A DNA stretch of 36,982 bases. Source: Treponemataceae bacterium. GTDB taxonomy: Bacteria; Spirochaetota; Spirochaetia; Treponematales; Treponemataceae. Shown here in pieces: positions 8,155 through 18,068 of the stretch; the first letter of the stretch is position 1, and every line of letters starts with the position of its first letter. Location of the stretch: assembly GCA_024402495.1 (NCBI GenBank), contig JAKSTR010000002.1, forward strand, positions 80,708-117,689, read 5' to 3'. Both the position numbers and the translations under genes were made by a program. The notes under the pieces are model-generated. The model did no database searches, was not told the origin of the DNA, and saw only the letters and a program-made list of their open reading frames with translations.

Positions 8155-8247
8155 GCTGTTTTTTTTAGCTTGGCAGCCCTTTACGCGGTTTTTTGCCCTG
8201 CAAAACATGGCGCCTGCATAATTCATTCTGCATAAATTTTTACCGAA

Positions 8248-8253
8248 TATAAT
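8248..8253 (+). promoter_or_regulatory. -10 candidate for the cyclase operon
   Basis: TATAAT about 80 bp before the cyclase start. The 14-mer TATAATAGAAGAAA is repeated exactly at the thrS promoter (20774-20787). No convincing -35 element was seen. Confidence 0.5.
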
Positions 8254-8333
8254 AGAAGAAAGTTGCACGTTCTTTTGTTTTTTCGGCTTATAAACTGAAA
8301 AAAACGTACACTTTTTGGCTTTTGGAGGGGATT

Positions 8334-10019
8334 TTGAATAAGCCTGTGATTTTTCAGAAGGTGGGGAAAACTTCGATTATTCCAATTTCGGCAAAGCTTC
8401 TTTTGGTTTTCATCATAATGATGCTTCTGTCTAATTTTTCTACCAATTACATAAACATTCTGTTAAACCAGCGCCAGCTTGTAGTTTTAACCAACCAGCT
8501 TTTAATACGCGACCTTAAAGAACTTTACAGCAATGCCGGAAACCAGTACGAAATTTACAAATTTTCCAACGATTTGGACGAGTGCGTAAAAACCATGACC
8601 AGCGGTGCGGTAAAAAATTTCAGCTATGAGCACAGCATGGTCTGGGCGGTACGACCGGGCGCGGGCATTCTGTTTTCTGCGGCGGCGGACGGGCAGCAGT
8701 ATCAGACTTTCCCCGATGTTGAAGCTTTAGCCGAACTTTTGACCGCCCGGAAAGAAGGCGTTACCGAAGGTTCACTGCATTTTAAAACCGAACACGGCGA
8801 CAACCTTGCGGTTTACAAATACCACGAAGCCTGGGACTGTTTTTTTATCCGGTCTGAACTTGTGCAGGACATGAACGCCGAATCGGCAAGAGTTTTTGCG
8901 GTAGTTTCTGTAATCATTGTTTTTTTGACCGCGTTTTTTATGGTAATTGGCTACATCGTTTTTGGGCGTATTTTGCGCTACGTAAAACAGATGATTAACA
9001 GCCTTTACGAAATGCAGCAAAGCCAGAATCTTGGTCTGCTGGATTTAAGCGGCGCGCCAAACGACGACATTACCTATCTTGGTGCTTCGTTCAATTCGCT
9101 TTCTTCTACAATCAACAATCTTCTTTCTATTTTTCAGCGTTTTACCACCCGCGACGTTGTAGAACAGGCTTATAAAAACCACTACGTCGGGCTTGAAGGC
9201 AACCAGCGCAATCTGACCATTCTGTTTTCGGATATACGCGGGTTTACGTACATGACCGAAACTTTGGGCAACGACATCATCAACCTTTTGAACATTCACT
9301 ACGAGCGCGCGATTGGAAAAATACACAGCGAGGACGGCATTATCGGTTCCATTATTGGCGATGCCATTCTGGCGGTTTACGGCGCGGTAGAAAGCAGCAG
9401 CAACAAATCGTTGCAGGCACTGCGCAGCGCGTGGGAAATTACGAAGGCGACAGCCGTTCTGCGCGAAACCATGATTGAAAGCCGGCGCGAAATTGAAGCT
9501 TCTCGTACCCTTACCGAAGCCGAAGAACGCATTTTTAAGGCGGTTTTAATTGATGTTGGCGTGGGCATTGACGGCGGTACGGTTTTTTACGGCAACATCG
9601 GTTCTAACGAGCGCATGACCACCACCGTAATCGGCGACAATGTAAACTCGGCTTCGCGCCTGGAAGGTTTGACCAGAGTTTATCATCTGCCGGTCATCGT
9701 TTCGGAATACGTGAAGGACGACGTTTTGAGCGTTACCGACCGCTACCGTTTTTACGAAGTTGACACGGTACAGGTTAAGGGAAAAACCGAAGGCAAAAAA
9801 ATATTTTTCCCATATGACACAAACGAAAAAAACGAAGAGCTTGAAAACAAATGGCAGATATTTGAAAGTGCCCTGCAAAATTATTACAGCGGCGACTGGG
9901 CGCAAAGCCGTTCGCTTATGCAGGGCTGCGGTCTGGAACTTTGCGGCGTTTTTATTGAAAGAATGAAAAACAGCCTGCCCGAAAACTGGAGTGGAATATG
10001 GACAATGACCTCAAAGTAA
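8334..10019 (+). CDS. Membrane class III adenylate/guanylate cyclase with extracytoplasmic sensor
   Basis: A 561-residue class III nucleotide cyclase. TTG at 8334 is chosen as start because GGAGGGG sits just upstream; the frame extends 12 bp further to another TTG. Order of parts: transmembrane helix at about 20-42, an extracytoplasmic region of roughly 140 residues, a second helix at about 184-207, a HAMP-like linker with a coiled coil, then the catalytic domain from about 285. Metal-binding Asp300 (FSDIRGFT) and Asp343 (GDAILAVYG) are present, as are GVGIDGGTVFYGNIG and the transition-state pair Asn438/Arg442 (NVNSASRLE). A Thr occupies the usual purine-specifying Asp position (TTTVIGDN), as in many bacterial adenylate cyclases. 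A C-terminal tail with a TPR-like helix (ESALQNYYSGDWAQSRSL) follows. The gene overlaps the next by 22 bp. cAMP is the likely product. Confidence 0.9.
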   Translation: MNKPVIFQKVGKTSIIPISAKLLLVFIIMMLLSNFSTNYINILLNQRQLVVLTNQLLIRDLKELYSNAGNQYEIYKFSNDLDECVKTMTSGAVKNFSYEHSMVWAVRPGAGILFSAAADGQQYQTFPDVEALAELLTARKEGVTEGSLHFKTEHGDNLAVYKYHEAWDCFFIRSELVQDMNAESARVFAVVSVIIVFLTAFFMVIGYIVFGRILRYVKQMINSLYEMQQSQNLGLLDLSGAPNDDITYLGASFNSLSSTINNLLSIFQRFTTRDVVEQAYKNHYVGLEGNQRNLTILFSDIRGFTYMTETLGNDIINLLNIHYERAIGKIHSEDGIIGSIIGDAILAVYGAVESSSNKSLQALRSAWEITKATAVLRETMIESRREIEASRTLTEAEERIFKAVLIDVGVGIDGGTVFYGNIGSNERMTTTVIGDNVNSASRLEGLTRVYHLPVIVSEYVKDDVLSVTDRYRFYEVDTVQVKGKTEGKKIFFPYDTNEKNEELENKWQIFESALQNYYSGDWAQSRSLMQGCGLELCGVFIERMKNSLPENWSGIWTMTSK

Positions 10020-11428
10020 CAATTTCTAAGCCCGAAGTTGAGCTTTTTTTGAATCAAAATCTTTTTCCAAAAAACGAAGGTTCCGGGGCAACCTATAATC
10101 TGGAAGAAGAATACGCAAAAACCAAAAACAATCGTTCTTTTAAAGTATGGGCAATTTTGGGCGCAACGGTTCTGGCAACGCTTTTGGGCGTTTTAAGTAC
10201 GCATTTTTTTGTAAAAGCCCAAAACAACAAAATCGCCGTAAGCGTAGAAGAATTTGAAGAACTGAACCTTAAGGCGCTTCTGGATTCGGTTGCGCGCGTA
10301 GAAAACGAACTGAATCTTGCGCTGGCGCAGAAGAAAAAACTGGACGCAAATTACGCGGAAGACATTCACAATGCAGAACAGCAGCGCGACAACGATTTGT
10401 ATACTTTGCAGTCGCTTAACTTAACCCGCGCCGAATACGCGAAACAGTCGAATGCGGTAACAGACCAGTGCAAGCGGAGCATTGCCTTAATAGAAGCAAA
10501 CTATAAGAAAGCAACGGCAGAAATTGATGCGCGCATAGAAGAACTGACCGGTCAGCTTGCGGCAATGGACAGTGCCAATATTGAACAGGCGCAGAAATTT
10601 CAAAGTGAATTTGACAGCCAGAAGCAGCTTTACGAGCTGGAAAAAGAAGCGCTGGTAAAAAGCTACGAGCTTCAGCTTGCCGACATGCAGAAACAGATTG
10701 CCGCGCGAGAAGAACTTGCAATAAAGGAACGCAAGCGCGCCATTGATACGGTTGCAAACCGCTATAAGGCAGAAATTAACCGGCTTAACCGGCGCATTGC
10801 AGAACTTGACCCGGTTTGGGTTGACGAATACGCCGATGCGATTATTTACGAATCTTCAATTCTGGATAACCTTGATCAGAAATCTTTAATTTCTCAGCTT
10901 GATAAAAAAGCTCTTAGCGAAAGCGACCTTTATCTGGTAAAATCCATAGACCACAAAAACGAAAATCTTGCCTATTTGAACAGCCGCATTTTTTCGCTGC
11001 CAATGGAAAATTCCATAACGCGCTATCTTGAAGCCCAGAAAAACTTAAGCATTTCCATGCAGAACGATACCGCAGACCTTCTGGACAGCATGATTTCGGT
11101 ACGTTCCGGGGCAGAAAAAACAACGGTTTCGCTTCAGCAGCTTTTAAGTTCTTTCCGCTACTATCTGGATATGCAGCTTAAAGAAAGCGGCGACGCGGGC
11201 TGCGTGCTGGACAGCCGGGATAAAAACCGTCTGGTAATTTACATTTCGCCCCTTTACAGCGATGCAATTGACGGCAGGCGCGCCTATATTTTTAGGGAAG
11301 CAGAAAATTTTCTTTGCGAAGTTACCTTGAAGCAGGACGGCGAACAGATTTTTGCCACCTGCGAAGAACCTTATAACTTTAACAATGTTGTGCCCGGCGA
11401 CAGGGTTTTGATTGATTTTAACTGGTAG
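9998..11428 (+). CDS. Membrane-anchored coiled-coil protein of unknown function
   Basis: A 476-residue protein that I do not recognise. Residues 1-46 are polar and cytoplasmic, a single transmembrane helix lies at about 49-72 (VWAILGATVLATLLGVLSTH), and residues 80-275 form a long, charged coiled coil rich in Glu, Lys, Gln and Ala. The C-terminal about 200 residues are globular and include RLVIYISPLYSDAIDGRRAY; the last residues (VVPGDRVLIDFNW) resemble a beta-barrel-like edge. It starts inside the end of the cyclase gene (22-bp overlap), so the two are translationally coupled and probably act together, for example as signal receiver or scaffold. No enzyme motif is visible. Confidence 0.85.
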   Translation: MDNDLKVTISKPEVELFLNQNLFPKNEGSGATYNLEEEYAKTKNNRSFKVWAILGATVLATLLGVLSTHFFVKAQNNKIAVSVEEFEELNLKALLDSVARVENELNLALAQKKKLDANYAEDIHNAEQQRDNDLYTLQSLNLTRAEYAKQSNAVTDQCKRSIALIEANYKKATAEIDARIEELTGQLAAMDSANIEQAQKFQSEFDSQKQLYELEKEALVKSYELQLADMQKQIAAREELAIKERKRAIDTVANRYKAEINRLNRRIAELDPVWVDEYADAIIYESSILDNLDQKSLISQLDKKALSESDLYLVKSIDHKNENLAYLNSRIFSLPMENSITRYLEAQKNLSISMQNDTADLLDSMISVRSGAEKTTVSLQQLLSSFRYYLDMQLKESGDAGCVLDSRDKNRLVIYISPLYSDAIDGRRAYIFREAENFLCEVTLKQDGEQIFATCEEPYNFNNVVPGDRVLIDFNW

Positions 11429-11447
11429 TTTGCGTGGGAGGAAACAG

Positions 11448-12692
11448 ATGAAAAAATTGAATGTTTGCGCCGGCGGTGCAAAAAACGTCGTGCAGTTTTA
11501 TAATTTTTCTATAAAAACAAAAGCAGCAGACGGGAAAAATAAATTTTGGCGCAATACGGCGTGCTTCTGTATTTTTGCCGGTTTGGTTTTCTGCCCTTTG
11601 TCTGCCCAAAGCCAAAACGCCGTGCAGCCTTTAGCCGAACCGATTGCGGTGGATTTGCCCAGCCCGGAACTGAACGCCCAGACCGTGCAGGACGTGCCCA
11701 GCGCCGAAGCTGTTGAACAGACCGAAATCAGCACGGTTTCTATAGAAAAAAACGACGTAATTGAAGTTGAAGAAAATCTTTCCTTTGATTTGCCGCAGAA
11801 CGCGCCAAACATAAGCGAAAGCGAAAATGCCGAAACAGAAAAACCGGCAGGCGAAAATGCAGAAAATGCTGAAATTGCAGAACCCGTGCCGGAAGTTGTA
11901 GAAGTTCAGTTAAGCGATGTTTTGCCGGACGACGTGCAAAATGCCCTGAAAGAAATTAACAGGGAACTTGCAGAAAATAAGGAAACTGAAAAAATTGAAG
12001 AAGATACCGGCTGGGAAGGCTGGAAAATTACCAGAAACGCCACGCCGGAAAACCCGAATCGCGTAGAAATTGCAACTTTTGAAGGCAAAACTGCGTCTGT
12101 TACTATAAGCGGCGGTTTTATTTCCGACGATAAAGTTGCCGCAATAGGGCGCGCGCTGGATGCGGCGTGGCTTGTACCGGATTTGGTAATAAAATCGGTT
12201 TCGGTTTATATGGAAGACACCGAGCGTTTCCGTTTCGTGCTTTTCCCCGAATCTTTTACTTACAACGATTTGGATTTGTGCCAGTTTTTGCCTTCAGGCA
12301 TAGCTTTTTCTTACAGCGGCGCGCTTTTTTACGACGTTATATTAAAAGTTGGCAACGTAAAGCCGCGCCTGAACGGCACCTATGTAGAACCTGCGGATTT
12401 TGCCGCGCAGGTTTATAAAGGCGTCATGTTTCCGGACATGATTCTGGAAGGCAATCTGCAGGATCGCGTTGCGCGTCTGGAACAGGCTCTTTTGGGGCTT
12501 GCTTCACGCGGCTTTTATGCGCGCCCAAGCAAAATCGACATTGAACTTATTCAGCAGGTGCGGATGATGTACAGTGAAAATAACCTGATTACAAAAAAAG
12601 AAGTTATGGCAAAACTGAAAGAGCAGGGCATAAAGTACACTTCCGCAGAAATTGATACGATTTTTGTTGTTTTACTTGGCGTAATTGAGTAA
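11448..12692 (+). CDS. Secreted or anchored acidic protein of unknown function
   Basis: A 414-residue protein that I do not recognise. The ATG at 11448 is preceded by GGGAGGAAACAG, a strong ribosome binding site, so the upstream extension of the frame is rejected. A basic leader of about 33 residues is followed by a hydrophobic segment (NTACFCIFAGLVFCPLSAQS), giving either an unusually long signal peptide or a signal anchor. Residues 55-185 are acidic and low in complexity (Glu, Asn, Ala, Pro, Val), like a flexible linker. The rest is globular, with several aromatic strands (WEGWKITRNATPENPNRVEI, FRFVLFPESFTYNDL) and a helical end. It follows the coiled-coil gene by 19 bp and completes the cyclase operon. 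Confidence 0.85.
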   Translation: MKKLNVCAGGAKNVVQFYNFSIKTKAADGKNKFWRNTACFCIFAGLVFCPLSAQSQNAVQPLAEPIAVDLPSPELNAQTVQDVPSAEAVEQTEISTVSIEKNDVIEVEENLSFDLPQNAPNISESENAETEKPAGENAENAEIAEPVPEVVEVQLSDVLPDDVQNALKEINRELAENKETEKIEEDTGWEGWKITRNATPENPNRVEIATFEGKTASVTISGGFISDDKVAAIGRALDAAWLVPDLVIKSVSVYMEDTERFRFVLFPESFTYNDLDLCQFLPSGIAFSYSGALFYDVILKVGNVKPRLNGTYVEPADFAAQVYKGVMFPDMILEGNLQDRVARLEQALLGLASRGFYARPSKIDIELIQQVRMMYSENNLITKKEVMAKLKEQGIKYTSAEIDTIFVVLLGVIE

Positions 12693-12731
12693 ATTACTAG
12701 TATTAAACTTTTAAAAAATATTACAAACAAA

Positions 12732-12783
12732 TATAATGCAAGCTAATGCACCAAAAAGCAGAATTTGGACGCGTTAGCTTGCA
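12732..12783 (+). promoter_or_regulatory. -10 box with overlapping 13-bp-arm dyad, leader of the activase gene
   Basis: TATAAT at 12732-12737 runs straight into TGCAAGCTAATGC (12737-12749), which pairs with GCGTTAGCTTGCA (12771-12783; one G-T). The 21-nt loop has its own CCAAA/TTTGG stem. The predicted transcription start falls inside the left arm. It could be an operator or the first hairpin of the mRNA. The -35 region is weak. Confidence 0.6.
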
Positions 12784-12803
12784 CTTGTTATATAGGGAAT
12801 CTA

Positions 12804-15800
12804 ATGGAAGAAAAAACACAATCAAATGAATTGCCTTTGCGGGTTGGTATTGACGTTGGTTCTACCACGGTAAAAATTGTAATTCTGGACGAAAACGACA
12901 AAATGCTTTACGGCGATTACGAACGGCACCGGGCTGACATCCGCAGCACGATTATTACCGTTGTAAAAACTGCCTTGCAGAAAGTGCAGGGCGAAGTTGC
13001 CGGCGGCGAAAACCGGAAACTTTCAGTACGTGTTACCGGTTCCGGCGGTTTTGCCGTTTCTCAGTGGCTTTCCATTCCATTTATTCAGGAAGTTGTCGCT
13101 TCTACCACTGCGGTGCGCAATATTATTCCCCAGACAGACGTTGTAATTGAACTTGGCGGCGAAGATGCCAAAATTACATATTTTACCGGCGGCATAGAGC
13201 AGCGCATGAACGGCACCTGCGCCGGCGGTACGGGTGCGTTTATTGACCAGATGGCGGCACTGCTTGAAACCGATGCTTCCGGCTTGAACGAGCTGGCAAA
13301 AGGCGCAGGTACCATTTATCCTATTGCGGCACGCTGCGGTGTTTTTGCCAAAACCGATGTTCAGCCGCTTATTAACGAAGGTGCCCGGCGCGAAGATATT
13401 GCCGCCTCTATTTTTCAGGCTGTTGTAAGCCAGACAATTTCCGGTCTTGCCTGTGGCAAACCGATACGCGGCAAAGTTGCATTTTTGGGCGGTCCGCTGC
13501 ACTTTTTAGACCAGCTGCGCCACCGCTTTATTGAAACCTTAAAACTTACTGGCGATGCAATTATCGTGCCGGAAGATTCCCAGCTTTTTGTTGCGTCCGG
13601 CGCGGCTTTTTCCGCAAGTCTGGGCAGCGCAAAAACTTCACCAGATGCAGAAAACATAAAATGTTCAGGCGGCTGTGCAAATTGCGGCAGTTCGGCAAAC
13701 TGTTCGGTACAGCAAACCCAGAACCCGGCACAGGGCGAAGAAAAATTTGTAACGATAAAAGAACTTGCAGATTCGTTGCAGAAGCTTGTCGGTGCGGAAA
13801 TGACCGAAGTTCAGCGTCTGGAACCGCTTTTTGCAAATCAGGCAGAACTGGACGAATTTTACAAGCGCCATTCTGCTGAAATGGCTGCAAGTGCCGGCCT
13901 TAACACGGCAAAAGGTCCGGTATTTTTAGGTCTGGACGCAGGTTCTACAACCACAAAAGCTGTTTTAATTGATCAGGAAGGCAGAATTTTATGGCGCTTT
14001 TACGATGTTAACGCCGGCAACCCTGTTGACCTTGCCGTGCGCGTATTGAAAAACCTTTACAAACAGCTGCCGGACGACGTTTACATTGCCCGTTCTGTTT
14101 CTACCGGCTACGGTGAAGCGCTTTTTCAGGCGGCACTTGGCGTAGACGACGGCGAAGTTGAAACAATTGCCCACTATCGCGCCGCCGATTTTTTTGTTCC
14201 CGGCGTTGAATTTTTGCTGGATATCGGCGGTCAGGACATGAAATGCCTGCGCATGAAAGACGGCGCAATTACTTCCATTCAATTGAACGAAGCCTGTTCT
14301 TCGGGCTGCGGAAGCTTTCTGGACAATTTCGCCCGTTCGCTGGGAATGGATGTGCGCGAATTTAGCCGCAAGGCGCTTCTGGCGGAAAAACCTGTAGATT
14401 TGGGAAGCCGCTGTACCGTATTTATGAACAGCCGCGTAAAACAGGCGCAGAAAGAAGGCGCAACCGTTGCCGATATTTCTGCCGGTCTGTCATATTCGGT
14501 AATTAAAAACGCGCTTTTTAAGGTTATAAAATTGCGCCGCGCCAGCGAAATCGGCACAAAAGTAGTAGTGCAGGGCGGTACGTTCAACAACGATGCCGTT
14601 TTGCGCGCCTTTGAAAAAATTGCCGGCGTAAACGTTTTCCGCCCGGATGTTGCAGGACTGATGGGCGCTTACGGTGCAGCCCTTATTGCCCTTGACCAGT
14701 GGCTTGATATGGTTAAGCTTAAGCCGGGCGACGACGGCTACAACCCTGATATTTCTGTAAAAGAAGAACTTAGAAACAGAACGAACATTCCGCAGATTCA
14801 TTCTAACCTTGCAAGCGTTGAAGATTTGGAAAAATTCAAGGTAAGCCTTGAACTGAAACGCTGCGGAAAATGTGCAAACAACTGTCTTTTGACGATTAAC
14901 ACATTTACCAACGGCGAAAACAGCGAAAAAGCTGCGCGCCGCTTTATAACCGGCAACCGCTGCGAGCGCGGTGCAGAACTTTCGCCGGAAGAAAAAGCTG
15001 CTTCTACCACGATTGACGCAAGCAACGCCAAAAACAAAGACGAAGACAGCAAAAACGTACCGAATCTTTTTGCATGGAAATATAAACGCCTGTTCAGCTA
15101 CGTGCCGCTTAAAAAAGATGCCGCACCGCGCGGCGAAGTTGGCTTGCCTCGCGTTCTGAATATGTACGAAAATTATCCGCTCTGGTTCACTTTCTTTACC
15201 GAACTGGGATTTTCTGTAAAGCTTTCGCCGCGTTCAACCCGTTCGGTTTACGAGCTTGGTCTTGAAACCATTCCTTCGGAATCGGTCTGCTATCCGGGCA
15301 AAATCAGCCACGGGCATATTGAATCGCTTTTGAAGAGCGGCGTAAAGTTTATTTTTTACCCGTGCGCGCCATACGAAATTAAGGAAGATCAGGGTGCAGG
15401 CAACCATTACAACTGCCCGATTGTTACAAGCTACCCTGAAGTTTTGCGCAACAATGTTGACGCATTGCGCCGCGACCACAATGTAGTTTTCAAAAATCCT
15501 TTTTTGCCGATTTACGACAAAAAACGCCTTGCCGAGCGTCTTTTTGAAGAATTAGGCGGCGATTTTAATATTTCCCAAAAAGAAATTACCGCCGCGGTAG
15601 AAAAAGCCTGGGCAGAACAGCACAAATTCCGCATGGAAGTTCAGCAGAAAGGTGAAGAAGCTCTTGAAGAAATTATCCGCCGCGGAATAAACGGCGTTGT
15701 TCTTGCCGGCCGCCCGTACCACCTCGACCCGGAAATTAACCACGGTATTCCGGAACTGATTGCCGGTTTGGGGCTTGCGGTATTTACCGAAGACAGCCTT

Positions 15801-17372
15801 GCACATTTTGGCAATATTGAACGGCCTCTGCGTATTGTAGACCAGTGGACTTACCACAACCGCCTTTACCGTGCGGCGGCTTTTGTTGCCGGTACGCCAA
15901 ACCTTGAACTTGTTCAGTTGACAAGTTTTGGCTGCGGTCTTGATGCGGTAACAAGTGATCAGGTTGAAGAAATTCTGCGTGCCAAAAACAGAATGTACAC
16001 GCTTATAAAAATTGACGAAGGTTCAAACCTCGGTGCAGTCCGCATTCGCATACGCAGCCTTATTGCCGCCGTAAAAGAACGCGAACGCAACCGCCGCCGT
16101 TATGGCGATGAAATTAGCGCCGCCTATAACCGCGTAGTTTTTACAAAAGAAATGAAAAGCAAGTTTACTATTCTTGCTCCGCAAATGTCGCCGATTCACT
16201 TTAAGCTTTTGCAGAAGGCCTTTGAATATTCCGGCTTTAATTTTGTAATCTTGCCCGAAGTTGACGCGCAGGCGGTTGATACCGGTTTGCAGTTTGTAAA
16301 CAACGATGCCTGTTATCCTTCAATTATTGTAACCGGGCAAATGATTGCGGCGCTGAAAAGCGGCAAATACGACCTGAACAAAACCGCCCTGCTGATTACC
16401 CAGACCGGCGGCGGCTGCCGTGCAACAAACTACATCGGTTTTATCCGCCGTGCGCTGGCAGACGCAGGCTGGGCAAATATTCCGGTAATTTCCCTCAGCG
16501 CGCAGGGCTTGGAAAGCAATCCGGGATTTAAAATTACGTTCCCGCTTTTGCAGCGTGCCATGATGGCTGTTATGCTGGGCGACCTTTTGATGCGTTGTCT
16601 GTACCGTGTGCGCCCTTACGAAAAAGTGCCGGGTTCTGCAAACGAAATTTACAGCAAATGGGATGCGAAAATTAAAAAGTCGCTTAAAACACCGCTTTTT
16701 ACAACATACCACAGCCTGATCAGGGGAATTGTAAAAGATTTTGATAATCTGGAACTGAAACCAGGGCGCAAGCCGCGCGTTGGCGTTGTAGGCGAAATCC
16801 TTGTAAAATTCCACCCTACGGCGAACAACAATCTGTTCCAGACCATTGAAAACGAGGGCGCCGAATGCGTTGTGCCGGATCTGGCAGACTTTTTGTTCTA
16901 TTCATTTGCAACGGGCATTTACCGCCACGAAAAACTGGCATTTCCTAAAAAAACTGAACAGAATGCCAGACGTTTGGTTTGGGCGGTTGAAATTTACCGG
17001 CGCTATATGAAAAAGTGCCTTAAAAAAAGCCGCCGTTTTGAACCGCCAAAATCAATTTACGATTTGATGAACGGCGTTGATGATGTTGTTCAGCTGGGCA
17101 ATATCACCGGCGAAGGCTGGTTTTTGACTGCGGAAATGGTAGAACTTATCCAGATGGGCGTGCCTTCAATTGCGTGCGTTCAGCCTTTTGCCTGTTTGCC
17201 AAACCACGTAACCGGCAAGGGAATGATTAAAGAACTGCGCCGCCGTTATCCTGGCGCAAATATCAGCGCAATTGACTACGATCCGGGTTCTAGCGAAGTT
17301 AACCAGCTGAACCGCCTTAAGCTGCTTTTGGCAAATGCGCCGCTGGGCAGTCACCCGGACGACGACGAATAA
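12804..17372 (+). CDS. Giant fused acyl-CoA dehydratase activase-type protein (BadF/HgdC ATPase + DUF2229 + HgdB-like)
   Basis: A 1522-residue protein of the 2-hydroxyacyl-CoA dehydratase activator group, whose members use ATP to drive low-potential electron transfer from an interface [4Fe-4S] cluster. Two ASKHA ATPase domains are visible: the first from about residue 16 ([15 protein letters not shown]; cluster-region Cys in [23 protein letters not shown]) and the second from about 370 ([44 protein letters not shown]). A Cys-rich linker ([14 protein letters not shown], about 286-300) lies between them. A CoA-activase-associated DUF2229 region follows at about 760-890, then an HgdB-like reductase part with several conserved Cys ([33 protein letters not shown]). 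ATG at 12804 is preferred over the upstream start, which lies inside the leader hairpin. No acyl-CoA partner genes lie nearby, so substrate and true reaction are unknown. Confidence 0.9.
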   Translation: MEEKTQSNELPLRVGIDVGSTTVKIVILDENDKMLYGDYERHRADIRSTIITVVKTALQKVQGEVAGGENRKLSVRVTGSGGFAVSQWLSIPFIQEVVASTTAVRNIIPQTDVVIELGGEDAKITYFTGGIEQRMNGTCAGGTGAFIDQMAALLETDASGLNELAKGAGTIYPIAARCGVFAKTDVQPLINEGARREDIAASIFQAVVSQTISGLACGKPIRGKVAFLGGPLHFLDQLRHRFIETLKLTGDAIIVPEDSQLFVASGAAFSASLGSAKTSPDAENIKCSGGCANCGSSANCSVQQTQNPAQGEEKFVTIKELADSLQKLVGAEMTEVQRLEPLFANQAELDEFYKRHSAEMAASAGLNTAKGPVFLGLDAGSTTTKAVLIDQEGRILWRFYDVNAGNPVDLAVRVLKNLYKQLPDDVYIARSVSTGYGEALFQAALGVDDGEVETIAHYRAADFFVPGVEFLLDIGGQDMKCLRMKDGAITSIQLNEACSSGCGSFLDNFARSLGMDVREFSRKALLAEKPVDLGSRCTVFMNSRVKQAQKEGATVADISAGLSYSVIKNALFKVIKLRRASEIGTKVVVQGGTFNNDAVLRAFEKIAGVNVFRPDVAGLMGAYGAALIALDQWLDMVKLKPGDDGYNPDISVKEELRNRTNIPQIHSNLASVEDLEKFKVSLELKRCGKCANNCLLTINTFTNGENSEKAARRFITGNRCERGAELSPEEKAASTTIDASNAKNKDEDSKNVPNLFAWKYKRLFSYVPLKKDAAPRGEVGLPRVLNMYENYPLWFTFFTELGFSVKLSPRSTRSVYELGLETIPSESVCYPGKISHGHIESLLKSGVKFIFYPCAPYEIKEDQGAGNHYNCPIVTSYPEVLRNNVDALRRDHNVVFKNPFLPIYDKKRLAERLFEELGGDFNISQKEITAAVEKAWAEQHKFRMEVQQKGEEALEEIIRRGINGVVLAGRPYHLDPEINHGIPELIAGLGLAVFTEDSLAHFGNIERPLRIVDQWTYHNRLYRAAAFVAGTPNLELVQLTSFGCGLDAVTSDQVEEILRAKNRMYTLIKIDEGSNLGAVRIRIRSLIAAVKERERNRRRYGDEISAAYNRVVFTKEMKSKFTILAPQMSPIHFKLLQKAFEYSGFNFVILPEVDAQAVDTGLQFVNNDACYPSIIVTGQMIAALKSGKYDLNKTALLITQTGGGCRATNYIGFIRRALADAGWANIPVISLSAQGLESNPGFKITFPLLQRAMMAVMLGDLLMRCLYRVRPYEKVPGSANEIYSKWDAKIKKSLKTPLFTTYHSLIRGIVKDFDNLELKPGRKPRVGVVGEILVKFHPTANNNLFQTIENEGAECVVPDLADFLFYSFATGIYRHEKLAFPKKTEQNARRLVWAVEIYRRYMKKCLKKSRRFEPPKSIYDLMNGVDDVVQLGNITGEGWFLTAEMVELIQMGVPSIACVQPFACLPNHVTGKGMIKELRRRYPGANISAIDYDPGSSEVNQLNRLKLLLANAPLGSHPDDDE

Positions 17373-17380
17373 TCGAACAG

Positions 17381-17414
17381 AACCCCGGTTTGAAAAACAG
17401 ACCGGGGTTTTTCT
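17381..17414 (+). terminator. Intrinsic terminator of the activase gene
   Basis: AACCCCGGTTT and AGACCGGGGTT form a compact GC-rich hairpin followed by TTTTTC, 9 bp after the stop. Confidence 0.9.
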
Positions 17415-17465
17415 TTAAGGCTTTGTCATCCAGAATGAAACATTCTTGTCATTCTGAAAGAAAAC

Positions 17466-17857
17466 TGTCATTCCGAACTCGTTTCGGAATCTGATTCTGA
17501 CAACAAATCGGATTCCGAAATAAATTCAGCATGACACAGCTTTTGCTGTTTGCCTTGTCTCTAACCATATCTTGGTGTGCGCAAAAGCCCCCAGTTTTCG
17601 CTTGTGCAAAAACTGGGTCTATTTTTATGGACGTTTGAACGTGCTTTTGCTTTTTTCCTTGTGTCATTCCGAACTCGTTTCGGAATCTGATTCTGACAAC
17701 AAATCGGATGCTGAAATAAATTCAGCATGACGGAGCTTTTGCTGTTTGCCTTGTCTCTAACCATATCTTGGTGTGCGCAAAAGCCCCCAGTTTTCGCTTG
17801 TGCAAAAACTGGGTCTATTTTTATGGACGTTTGAACGTGCTTTTGCTTTTTTGCAGA
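17466..17857. repeat. 196-bp tandem duplication with palindromic GTCATTCC head
   Basis: Copy 1 starts at 17466 and copy 2 at 17662; they differ at only a few bases over about 190 bp. Each copy holds a hairpin ATTCCGAA/TTTCGGAAT, an ATGCTGAA/TTCAGCAT hairpin (intact in copy 2, broken in copy 1), a CCCAGTTTT/AAAAACTGGG hairpin followed by TCTATTTTT, and the palindrome ACGTTTGAACGT. Fragments of the GTCATYC head also occur at 17426-17456. Minus-strand frames crossing both copies repeat the same peptide and are artefacts. A third, inverted partial copy lies at 3937-4022. Confidence 0.9.
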
Positions 17858-18068
17858 AAAATACCGGAAGGTCACAATTTTTCAATTAGCTTTTGCCCTT
17901 GGTTTAAACTTTTTTATAAAAATGCTATGTTTTTAGCTGTGTAAATTACTTGCATTTGCACAAAAAGGCGCATAAGCCTTATTTTTCAATTGAAATTACT
18001 TCGTGATTTGCGGTTTTGCGCCGTTTGTGCCGCCGCAAACGCGGTGTTTTTGTTTATAGGAGAATAAA
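17858..18068. other. tyrS upstream region
   Basis: 211 bp without a gene. A small hairpin AAGGC-GCATAA-GCCTT lies near 17967-17983 and a GC-rich segment near 18010-18045 could fold. No T-box sequence was recognised. Confidence 0.5.

Larger units (their letters stand above)
7939..8333. other. Divergent intergenic region between murJ and the cyclase
   Basis: AT-rich DNA holding the promoters of both operons. It contains a -10 candidate for the cyclase (8248-8253) and a large hairpin (8080-8154). A 64-codon minus-strand frame here has no start signal or recognisable composition and is not called. Confidence 0.7.

Noticed and set aside
8074-8268. 64-codon minus-strand gene between murJ and the cyclase
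   Set aside because: Lies over the nested hairpin and the cyclase -10 box, no start signal, no recognisable sequence.
17466-17857. Integron attC sites
   Set aside because: The repeats are structured and tandem, but I saw no attC core (GTTRRRY) arrangement, no cassette genes and no integrase.
17449-17875. Two minus-strand small genes across the tandem duplication
   Set aside because: They encode the same peptide from the duplicated DNA, are dense in hairpins, and have no start signals.
17880-18068. T-box riboswitch before tyrS
   Set aside because: The upstream region can fold, but I could not find the T-box consensus or a paired terminator and antiterminator.
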